Below, piece after piece: positions 38,718-45,617 of a stretch of DNA of 48,711 nt. Position 1 is the stretch's first letter. Each line of letters begins with the position of its first letter. A model generated the notes under the pieces. The model worked only from the letters and a program-made list of their open reading frames with translations, made no database searches and had not been told where the DNA came from. Source of the stretch: Pelomonas sp. KK5 (GTDB taxonomy: Bacteria > Pseudomonadota > Gammaproteobacteria > Burkholderiales > Burkholderiaceae_C); assembly GCF_001984095.1 (NCBI RefSeq), contig NZ_LYVQ01000014.1, positions 1 through 48,711 of the forward strand, written 5' to 3'. Made by a program: the position numbers and the translations under genes.

Positions 38718-39914
38718 TTAGGCCAAGGCGGCCTCGGCCGTACTGGGGTTCACCCGCAGCGCGGCTTCGTCGGGGGCAATGCCCCAGCCCGGACCGGCGG
38801 GCACCAGCAGTTGCCCATCGACCACTTCCAGTTGCTGGCGGAACAGGCGGCGCACCGGCTCCGGCACGTCCACGTCCAGCTCCATCAGATGGAAGTTCGG
38901 CGTGACGGCAGCGAGCTGCGCCGCCATCGCGGTGGCCAGCGGGCTGCTGAAGACATGGGTGTTGATGCTGACGTCGAAGGCGCCGGCCAGCGCCGCCAGC
39001 CGCACCGACTCGCCCATGCCCGCCCACATCACGTCCACGATGGCGAAGTCGACCGCCTGCGCGGCCAGATAGGGCAGCGCGCCGCGCCGCTGCAGCATCG
39101 TCTCCAGCGAGGCGATCGGCGTGCAGCTCGACTGCCGGACCATCGCCAGCGCCGCGGGATCGGGCAGGTCCGTCTCCAGCCACATCAGCCGCTCCGGCTC
39201 CAGCGCCTGCGCGATGCGCCGCACGCCGGCGGGCCTGAAATTGCAGTTGAGGTCCAGCGCCAAGCCGAAGCCCGGGCCCACGGCGGCGCGCAACGCCACC
39301 ATCTGCCGCTCGATCGCCTCGAGCAGCGCGTCGTCGAGGTTCAGCCCCGGCCCGCCGGCGCCGCGGCCGAAGCCGGGCATGTAGAGACGCGGCGGCGCAT
39401 CGCCGTCATTGAACAGCATCACATTGGTCTTCAGCGCCCGGAAGCCGCGCGAGGCCGCCTGGCCGGCCAGCGCGGCCAGGTCGTCGAGGCTGCGCAGCGG
39501 CGGCACGCCCAGCGCCGCGGCACCCTGCACCCTGTACATGCCGAAGTGCGACCAGTAGCAGGCCAGCCGATCGCGCACGGCGCCGCCGAACAACTCGGCA
39601 ACCGGCACGCCATACGCGCGTGCCTTCAGGTCCAGGCAGGCGTTCTCGATCGCGGCGGCGGCCTGGGCATTGAGCCCGCCGGCGGCGCTGCGCGTCTGCG
39701 CCTCCAGACGCTGGGCGAGGCGCGCGGTGTCGCGCGGATCGCTGCCCACGAGGCCCTCCGCCAGCCGCGCGATGACCGCGCCGACGCCCGCGCCGCCGAG
39801 GATCTCGCTGTACTCCGACCAGCCGGCCTGCCCGCACGCGGCGGTGATCTTCAGGAAGCCCAGCGGCTTGAGCCCGCCATCCACATGGAACTGTTCGACG
39901 CTTGCAATCTTCAT
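38718..39914 (-). CDS. Enolase-superfamily racemase/epimerase-like protein (mandelate racemase/MLE type)
   Basis: A 398-residue protein with a capping domain (about 1-125) and a barrel domain. Likely metal ligands are the Asp in LALDLNCNF, the Glu in WLETDLPDP and the Glu in IASLETM; the catalytic lysine lies in ALKTN, reading K-x-N where mandelate racemase has K-x-K. A histidine in SINTHVFSSPL could be the second acid/base. The superfamily includes dipeptide epimerases, muconate-lactonising enzymes and sugar-acid dehydratases; peptide context favours an epimerase but the motifs do not decide. I start at MKIASVEQF (39914); 39923 is the alternative. It is divergent from the MarR gene with a palindrome between them. 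Confidence 0.83.
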   Translation of the reverse strand: MKIASVEQFHVDGGLKPLGFLKITAACGQAGWSEYSEILGGAGVGAVIARLAEGLVGSDPRDTARLAQRLEAQTRSAAGGLNAQAAAAIENACLDLKARAYGVPVAELFGGAVRDRLACYWSHFGMYRVQGAAALGVPPLRSLDDLAALAGQAASRGFRALKTNVMLFNDGDAPPRLYMPGFGRGAGGPGLNLDDALLEAIERQMVALRAAVGPGFGLALDLNCNFRPAGVRRIAQALEPERLMWLETDLPDPAALAMVRQSSCTPIASLETMLQRRGALPYLAAQAVDFAIVDVMWAGMGESVRLAALAGAFDVSINTHVFSSPLATAMAAQLAAVTPNFHLMELDVDVPEPVRRLFRQQLEVVDGQLLVPAGPGWGIAPDEAALRVNPSTAEAALA

Positions 39915-39934
39915 GCGCCGCATGCTGCGCCACA

Positions 39935-39967
39935 ACCGTTGCAATGTCAACGGTAAATACCGTTGCA
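39935..39967. promoter_or_regulatory. MarR-type operator in the divergent promoter
   Basis: AACGGTA-AA-TACCGTT (39949-39964) is a perfect 16-bp palindrome, and ACCGTTGCA occurs twice in direct orientation (39935-39943 and 39959-39967). On the minus strand TTGACA (39949-39944) is a candidate -35 for the enolase-family gene that touches the palindrome. Size and symmetry fit a MarR-dimer site; the adjacent MarR protein is the likely binder. Confidence 0.7.
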
Positions 39968-39999
39968 TGATCATCGGTTCATGTGATCTACTGGACCGC

Positions 40000-40506
40000 A
40001 TGAAGACCACGAACCCCGACACCTCGCTGCCCGACAGCTGGCGCGAGCCGACGCCCGACGGCGCCACGCTCGCCATGGGCGATTTCCCCAGCGTGCTGCT
40101 GGTCGGCACCGGCACGCTGATCCAGCGCCACGTGACCAAGCCGGTGCTGGAGACGCTGCACTTGAGCGTGCCCGAATGGCGGCTGCTGGCCTTCCTGCAC
40201 GAGAACGGCCGCAGCGTCGCCGGCGAGATCGCCAGCCGCACCTGGATGGACAAGGCGCAGATCAGCCGCGTGCTGGAGGCGCTGGTCGAGCGCGGCCTGG
40301 TGAGCCGCGAGGCCGATCCGCAGCACCGCCAGCGCCAGCTGGTGGCGCTGACCGCCAAGGGCCGGCGCCTGCACGCCCAGGCCTTCGAGGCCACGCGCAA
40401 GCTGCAGTCCGAACTGCTGCTGGCGCTGTCGGCGTCCGAACGCAAGGGCCTGTTCGGCGCGCTGACGAAGCTGCGGGCGCTGGCCGAAGCGGCGGGTGCC
40501 CCATGA
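40000..40506 (+). CDS. MarR-family transcriptional regulator
   Basis: A 168-residue winged-helix regulator. The recognition region is AGEIASRTWMDKAQISRVLEALVERGLVSREADPQHRQRQ (about residues 75-115), ending in the basic wing; the flanking helices (about 25-60 and 125-165) form the dimer. I chose the ATG at 40000 (MKTTNPDTS), the first start after the divergent operator; upstream in-frame sequence would cross it. MarR proteins usually repress an adjacent operon until an aromatic or other small ligand binds. Its stop overlaps the S10 gene start as ATGA, so regulator, peptidase and MFS permease form one operon. Confidence 0.89.
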   Translation: MKTTNPDTSLPDSWREPTPDGATLAMGDFPSVLLVGTGTLIQRHVTKPVLETLHLSVPEWRLLAFLHENGRSVAGEIASRTWMDKAQISRVLEALVERGLVSREADPQHRQRQLVALTAKGRRLHAQAFEATRKLQSELLLALSASERKGLFGALTKLRALAEAAGAP

Positions 40507-41963
40507 GCTTGCGACGCTTCATCCTCGTCCTGTGCCTCGCCGCAGGCTCAGCTGCCGCGGCCGATCCCGCAACGCTGAGCCGCACGATGCATGAAGGCCG
40601 CTTCGGCGGCGTGCACGTGCGCTACGCGGCGCTGGTCGAACGCACGCCCGTGGCGCTGCCCGACGGCGGGCCTTCCGGCCAGGTCGTCTCCACCTCGTAC
40701 ATCGCCGAAGGTGCCGCCGATCCCGCCTCCCGCCCGGTGATCTTCCTGTTCAACGGCGGGCCCATCGTGCCCTCGGTCTACCTGCACATGCTGGCCTTCG
40801 GGCCGAAGCGCATCGCCGTGCCCGACGACCTGCGCGCCGACCCGGCGAACTTCCCGCTGGTGGACAACACCGACACCGTGCTGGACCGCGCCGACCTGGT
40901 CTTCTTCGACCCGATCGGCACCGGCTACAGCCGCGCCACGGCGCCGTCCCGTGCGCAGGACTTCTTCTCGGTGGATGCCGACGCGAAGGAACTCACCGAG
41001 TTCATCGCCCGCTGGTCCGCCGCCCACGGGCGCAGCGCCTCGCCCAAGTTCCTGTTCGGCGAGAGCTACGGCACCGTGCGCGCCGCCGCCACCGCGCGGC
41101 GCCTGGCGCTGACCGCCCCGCAGATCCGCTTCGACGGCGTGTTCCTGCTGGGCCAGGGACTCAATATCGTGGAGACCGTGCAGCGGCCGGCCAACATCAT
41201 GAGCTACGTGGTCTCGCTGCCGACGCTGGCCGCGCTCGGCTGGTACCACGGCAAGGTGAAGCACGAGGAAGGCCGGCGCTTCGAGAATTTCCTCGACGAG
41301 GTGCGCCGCTTCGCCCGCGACGAGTACCTGCCGGCGCTGTTCCTGGGCGCCGCGCTGCCGCCCGCCGAGCAGGCGCGGCTGGCGCGCCGGCTCGAAGCGC
41401 TGACCGGCCTCCCCGCGGCCCGCTTCGAAGCCGCCGACCTGCGCGTCTCCAAGATGCGCTACCGCGCCGAACTGCTGGCCGACCAGGGCCTGGTGCTGGG
41501 CATGTACGACGGCCGCTACACCGCCCCGGCAAGCAAGACGCCGGGCCCGCTGCCGGACGGCTCGGAACTGCTGTTCCAGGCCGCCCACCGCGCCTTCGAC
41601 GGCTACGCCAGGCAAGACCTGGCCCTCACGCTTGACGCCCCCTACGTCACCGACTCCGCCGTCAAGTCCTTCAGCGACTGGCAGTGGGGCGGCAGCGCGC
41701 CCTTCGACGACTGGCCCTTCATGGCCTGGATGCGCGAGGCGATGCAGCGCAACCCGCGAATGCGGCTGGTGATCGGCAACGGCTATGCGGACACGCTGAC
41801 CACCGTCGGCGCGGCCGAGCAGGCGATCGCCCAGTCCGGCTGGCCGGCCGACCGGCTCAGCGTCCACTACTACGAGGGCGGCCACATGTCCTACTCGATC
41901 GAGCGCAGCCACCGGCAGCTGATGCAGGACGTGCGCGCGATGCTGGACGCCGCGGCGCCATGA
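40503..41963 (+). CDS. S10-family serine carboxypeptidase-like protein with NGGPI motif (paralogue B)
   Basis: A 486-residue exported peptidase (signal peptide about 1-20, cut after SAAAA). The triad is S188 (FGESYGT), D430 (GYADTLTTVG) and H461 (GGHMSYS). The oxyanion segment NGGPIVPS again has Ile in place of the canonical Gly. Large parts match paralogue A at 30469-31917, including RPANIMSYVVSLPTLAALGWYHGKV, indicating duplication within the locus before divergence. It overlaps the MarR gene (ATGA) and the MFS gene (ATGA), so it is translationally coupled to both. Confidence 0.86.
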   Translation: MSLRRFILVLCLAAGSAAAADPATLSRTMHEGRFGGVHVRYAALVERTPVALPDGGPSGQVVSTSYIAEGAADPASRPVIFLFNGGPIVPSVYLHMLAFGPKRIAVPDDLRADPANFPLVDNTDTVLDRADLVFFDPIGTGYSRATAPSRAQDFFSVDADAKELTEFIARWSAAHGRSASPKFLFGESYGTVRAAATARRLALTAPQIRFDGVFLLGQGLNIVETVQRPANIMSYVVSLPTLAALGWYHGKVKHEEGRRFENFLDEVRRFARDEYLPALFLGAALPPAEQARLARRLEALTGLPAARFEAADLRVSKMRYRAELLADQGLVLGMYDGRYTAPASKTPGPLPDGSELLFQAAHRAFDGYARQDLALTLDAPYVTDSAVKSFSDWQWGGSAPFDDWPFMAWMREAMQRNPRMRLVIGNGYADTLTTVGAAEQAIAQSGWPADRLSVHYYEGGHMSYSIERSHRQLMQDVRAMLDAAAP

Positions 41964-43222
41964 AGCCGCGGCTGACCGAAGCGCCCGCCTGGTGCGCGGC
42001 GCTGATCTTCGGCGCGATGACGCTGAACTACCTGGACCGCTCGATCCTCTCGGTGCTGATCGTGCCGATGAAGGCGGAGCTGAAGCTCAGCGACACCGAC
42101 ATCGGCTGGCTGCTGGGCTTCGGCTTCGCGCTGGTCTATGCGGCGCTGGGCATCCCGCTGGCGCGGCTGGCGGACCGCATCGGCCGGCCGCGCGTCGTCG
42201 GCGCCGGCATGCTCGTGTGGAGTGCGGCCACGGTGGCCTGCGGCCTGGCCGCCGCCTTCGCGCCGCTGTTGCTGGCGCGGGTCGGCGTGGGCATCGGCGA
42301 GGCCGCGGGCACCGCGCCCGCGGTGGCCCTGGTGGGCGACCGCTATCCGAAGGCCCGGCGGCCCTTCATCCTGGGCATCGTCAACGCAGGCAGTTCGCTG
42401 GGCACCTCGCTGGGCCTGGCGCTGGGCGGCTACATCGCCCACCTGTACGGCTGGCGCGTGGCCTTCTTCGCGGCCGGCGCGCCGGGCCTGCTGCTCGGGC
42501 TGGTGATCATGGCGACGCTGCGCGAGCGCCGTGCCGATGCTTCGGCGGCTGCGATGCCTTCGGTGCTGGCCTCCGCGGCCTTCGTGCTGAAGCAGCGGGC
42601 CATCCTGCTGACGCTGGCCGGCAGCGCCTTCATCGGCATGATCCTGATGGCCCTGATCGCCTGGTCGCCCAGCTACTTTGCGCGGGTCCAGCGGCTCGAC
42701 CTTTCCACCATCGGCTACACACTGGGCCTGGTCAAGGGCGTGGCCGGCGTCGGCGGCGCGGTGGCGGGAGGCTGGCTGGCCGCGCGGCTGGCGCGCCGCG
42801 ACGAGCGCTGGCAGGCAGGGCTGCCGGCCGCCGCGGCGCTGCTGCTGTGCCCGGCCTTCGCGGTGTTCCTGACGGCGCACGAGCCGGCGCCGGCCTTCGC
42901 CGCGCTGGGCCTGGCGATGGGCCTGTTGTCCGCGACGCTGGGGCCGATCTACGCCATCTACCAGTGCACCGCGCCGGCCGCGCTGCGCTCGCAGGTCTGC
43001 GCGCTGCATGTGCTGGTCGCCAGCCTGGGCCTGGGCGCCGGCCCGCTGCTGGTGGGCACGCTGAACGACTCGGTCTTCGCGGCGCGCGGCGCGCTGGCGC
43101 TGCAGGCTTCGCTGTGGGTACTGGTGCCCGCGGCGGCCGCCGCCGCGGCCTGCTTCGCCGCGGCAGCGCAGGTCCTGCGCAAGGACAGCCTCAATGCTGA
43201 GCGGCAGGAGGCCTCGGCCTGA
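41960..43222 (+). CDS. MFS transporter
   Basis: A 420-residue permease with twelve predicted helices. MTLNYLDRSILSVLIVPM at helix 1 and the loop LADRIGRPRVV between helices 2 and 3 are typical of the anion:cation symporter and spinster-like groups. The helix 4 region GVGIGEAAGTAPAVALVGDRYP also fits the spinster-like group, which moves small organic acids, lipids or peptides-derived products. It overlaps the S10 gene by ATGA. Its last 32 bases overlap, tail-to-tail, the YeeE-like gene on the minus strand. Substrate unknown; uptake of the product of the S10 enzyme is a reasonable guess. Confidence 0.88.
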   Translation: MKPRLTEAPAWCAALIFGAMTLNYLDRSILSVLIVPMKAELKLSDTDIGWLLGFGFALVYAALGIPLARLADRIGRPRVVGAGMLVWSAATVACGLAAAFAPLLLARVGVGIGEAAGTAPAVALVGDRYPKARRPFILGIVNAGSSLGTSLGLALGGYIAHLYGWRVAFFAAGAPGLLLGLVIMATLRERRADASAAAMPSVLASAAFVLKQRAILLTLAGSAFIGMILMALIAWSPSYFARVQRLDLSTIGYTLGLVKGVAGVGGAVAGGWLAARLARRDERWQAGLPAAAALLLCPAFAVFLTAHEPAPAFAALGLAMGLLSATLGPIYAIYQCTAPAALRSQVCALHVLVASLGLGAGPLLVGTLNDSVFAARGALALQASLWVLVPAAAAAAACFAAAAQVLRKDSLNAERQEASA

Positions 43223-43622
43223 ACAGCACTTCGTGCAGGCCCATGCCGGCCAGCATGGCCAGCACGAACACCAGGCCCTGGGGCACGCCGATGCCCAGCG
43301 CCACCAGCGCGGGCCCCGGGCAGAAGCCGGCGATGCCCCAGCCGATGCCGAACAGCAGGCTGCCGACGACCAGCGGGCGGTCGATCGCCCTGCCGGCCGG
43401 CAACTGCATCTTGTCGCCCAGCCACGCCCGCTGCCGGCGCCGCGCCAGCGCGAACGACGGCAGGCCCACGGCGATCGCCCCCGCCATCACGAGGGCCAGC
43501 GAGGGATCCCAGGCGCCGGCCAGGTCCAGGAAGCCCAGCACCTTGGCCGGGTTGCTCATGCCACTGAGCAGCAGGCCGAGGCCGAACAGCAGGCCGATCG
43601 CGAAGGAGGCTGCCGCTCTCAC
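43191..43622 (-). CDS. YeeE/YedE-family half-transporter, second subunit
   Basis: A 143-residue membrane protein with about four helices, starting at a GTG (43622, VRAAASFAIG) that overlaps the stop of the upstream partner as GTGA; longer in-frame starts lie wholly inside that partner. The second conserved sulfur-transport motif is GIAGFCPGPALVALG, with the key cysteine. Family members such as TsuA move thiosulfate or other sulfur species across the inner membrane; here the transporter is split into two small subunits, like the PmpA/PmpB arrangement. Its 3' end overlaps the MFS gene by 32 bp. Confidence 0.8.
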   Translation of the reverse strand: MRAAASFAIGLLFGLGLLLSGMSNPAKVLGFLDLAGAWDPSLALVMAGAIAVGLPSFALARRRQRAWLGDKMQLPAGRAIDRPLVVGSLLFGIGWGIAGFCPGPALVALGIGVPQGLVFVLAMLAGMGLHEVLFRPRPPAAQH

Positions 43623-44038
43623 CGCAGCACCCCGACGGTGAGGAAGCCCGCGCCCATGAAGGCCAGAGTCGCGAGCAGGGAACGCGGGGACAGCCGTGAC
43701 AGGCCGCAGACGCCATGCCCGCTGGTGCATCCGGAGCCGTAGCGCGTGCCGAAGCCGACCAGCAGGCCGGCGGCGATCAGGGCCAGCGGCGAGGCCTCGA
43801 CCTGCGGCCGGGGCACGGCGGCGAACAGGCGCCAGGCCAGCGGTGCCGCGATCAGCCCCGCCACGAAGGCCAGGCGCCAGCCGATGTCACCGCGCGCCGG
43901 CCGCAGCAGGCCGCCGACGATGCCGCTGATGCCGGCGATGCGGCCCAGCAGCAGCGCGAAGGCCGCGGCGGCGAGACCGATCAGCAGGCCGCCGGCCAAT
44001 GAGGTCCAGGGGGTGAAGTGGGTCCAGTCCAGGGTCAT
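43619..44038 (-). CDS. YeeE/YedE-family half-transporter, first subunit
   Basis: A 139-residue membrane protein with about four helices and the family motif RYGSGCTSGHGVCGLSRLS, whose cysteines hold the sulfur substrate in structures of TsuA-type transporters. It is half the length of single-chain YeeE, and the partner encoded next supplies the other half. Translation of the two is coupled by a GTGA overlap. No rhodanese or ArsR-type regulator is visible beside it. The upstream neighbour is the chemoreceptor gene, 31 bp away. Confidence 0.83.
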   Translation of the reverse strand: MTLDWTHFTPWTSLAGGLLIGLAAAAFALLLGRIAGISGIVGGLLRPARGDIGWRLAFVAGLIAAPLAWRLFAAVPRPQVEASPLALIAAGLLVGFGTRYGSGCTSGHGVCGLSRLSPRSLLATLAFMGAGFLTVGVLR

Positions 44039-44069
44039 GGTGGTGGGTCGTCCGTGCTCGATGGCCGGA

Positions 44070-45608
44070 TCATCCCACCAGCTTGAAGACGGCCACCGCC
44101 TGCACCAGCTGCACCGCCTGCTGCTTCAGGCTCTCGGCCGCCGCCGCGCTCTGCTCGACCAGCGCCGCGTTCTGCTGCGTGGCGTCGTCGATGCGCGAGA
44201 CCGCGCCGGCCACTTCGCCCACGCCGCTGCTCTGCGCGGCGCTGGCGCTGCTGATCTCCGAGACGATGTGCTCGACGCGGCCGATCGCATCGACGATCTC
44301 GTCCATCGTGCCGCCGGCGCGCGCCACCAGGCCGCTGCCGCGCTCGATCTGCTGCACGCTGGCGGTGATCAGCGCGCTGATCTCGCGGGCCGCGGCGGCG
44401 CTGCGCTGCGCGAGCGCCCTCACCTCGCCGGCGACGACCGCGAAGCCGCGGCCCTGCTCGCCGGCCCGCGCGGCCTCCACCGCCGCATTGAGCGCGAGGA
44501 TGTTGGTCTGGAAGGCGATGCCGTCGACCACCGCGATGATGTCGGCGATCTTCTTCGAGCCGGCGTCGATGCCGCGCATCGTCTGCACCACCTCGCCGAC
44601 CACCGCGCCGCCCGCGGCGGCCACCTGCGACGCCTGCTGCGCCAGCTCGCGCGCCTGCCGTGCGGATTCGGCGTTATGCCGGACGGTGGCGCCCAGTTCG
44701 TCCATCGTCGCCGCGGTCTGCTGCAGCGCGCCGGCCTGCATCTCGGTGCGCTGGCTGAGATCCTGGTTGCCCTGGGCGATCTCGGCACTGGCGTGGGCGA
44801 CGCTGGCGGAGTTGCCTCGCACCTGGGCGACCAGGCCGGCGAGCGAGGCGCGCATCTCGTCCAGCGCGAGCAGCAGCGGGGAGAACTCGTCCTGGCGTGA
44901 ATCTTCGTCTCGCGCATCCTGCGTCAGGTCGCCATCGCGCACCCGCTCGGCCACGCGGCGCGATTGCGCCACCCGCTGCCGCAAGGCCCGCGCCACCCAC
45001 CAGGAGCAGGCGGCCAGCCCGGCGATCGACGCGCACACCAGCACGGCCAGCACGACCAGCGTGCGGCGCGCCTGCGCGGCCAGCTCGGTCAGGTCCTCGC
45101 GCAGACCGCCCTGCTGGGCCGCCACCGTGTCGCGCAACGCGTTCAGCAGCTCGGTCCGCGCCGGCACCGTCTTGTCGACCAGGTAGGTAAAAGCCTCGTC
45201 GCGCCGGCCCTCTCGGATCAGCCGGATGTCGTCCTCGGCCACCGCGAAGAAGGTGTCCAGCAGCGCCGGCACCGAGGCATAACGCTGACGTTCAGCGTCA
45301 GACGCCAGGCCCGCGCCGAAGTCCGCCATCATCTGCCGCACCTGGCCACGCTTCTCCTCGATGCCGGCCAGCGAGCGGTCCAGCTCCTTGGCCGTGCGCG
45401 CCAGCATCGAATGCCTCAGCAGCAGCAGCACCTTGGTCACTTCCAGCTCGGTGGAGGAGATGCGCTGCAGCTGCGGCACGCGCAGCGCCTCGGTGCGCTG
45501 CGCCAGCGCGCCCACCTGGCCCAGGCTGTGCCAGGCGAACAGCGCCACGCCGGCGAGCGCGAGCGAGAGCAGCCCGCAGGCGAGCTGCAGTCTTCTTGCG
45601 ATGCCCAT
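44070..45608 (-). CDS. Methyl-accepting chemotaxis protein
   Basis: A 512-residue transmembrane chemoreceptor. Helix 1 is at about 8-26, a four-helix-bundle-type periplasmic ligand domain at about 27-185, helix 2 at about 186-210, a HAMP-like linker follows, and the C-terminal coiled-coil signalling domain begins near residue 265. The hairpin tip [41 protein letters not shown] is the diagnostic CheA/CheW-binding region. No C-terminal CheR pentapeptide is present (ends VFKLVG). It lies 9 bp after the PD40 protein gene, so it is probably co-transcribed with it and the lactonase-like gene. Confidence 0.93.
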   Translation of the reverse strand: MGIARRLQLACGLLSLALAGVALFAWHSLGQVGALAQRTEALRVPQLQRISSTELEVTKVLLLLRHSMLARTAKELDRSLAGIEEKRGQVRQMMADFGAGLASDAERQRYASVPALLDTFFAVAEDDIRLIREGRRDEAFTYLVDKTVPARTELLNALRDTVAAQQGGLREDLTELAAQARRTLVVLAVLVCASIAGLAACSWWVARALRQRVAQSRRVAERVRDGDLTQDARDEDSRQDEFSPLLLALDEMRASLAGLVAQVRGNSASVAHASAEIAQGNQDLSQRTEMQAGALQQTAATMDELGATVRHNAESARQARELAQQASQVAAAGGAVVGEVVQTMRGIDAGSKKIADIIAVVDGIAFQTNILALNAAVEAARAGEQGRGFAVVAGEVRALAQRSAAAAREISALITASVQQIERGSGLVARAGGTMDEIVDAIGRVEHIVSEISSASAAQSSGVGEVAGAVSRIDDATQQNAALVEQSAAAAESLKQQAVQLVQAVAVFKLVG

Positions 45609-45617
45609 CGTCGTTAC

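Noticed and set aside
24495-43222. Recently acquired genomic island bounded by the tRNA gene
   Set aside because: No integrase, no repeat of the tRNA 3' end elsewhere in the window and no obvious composition shift.
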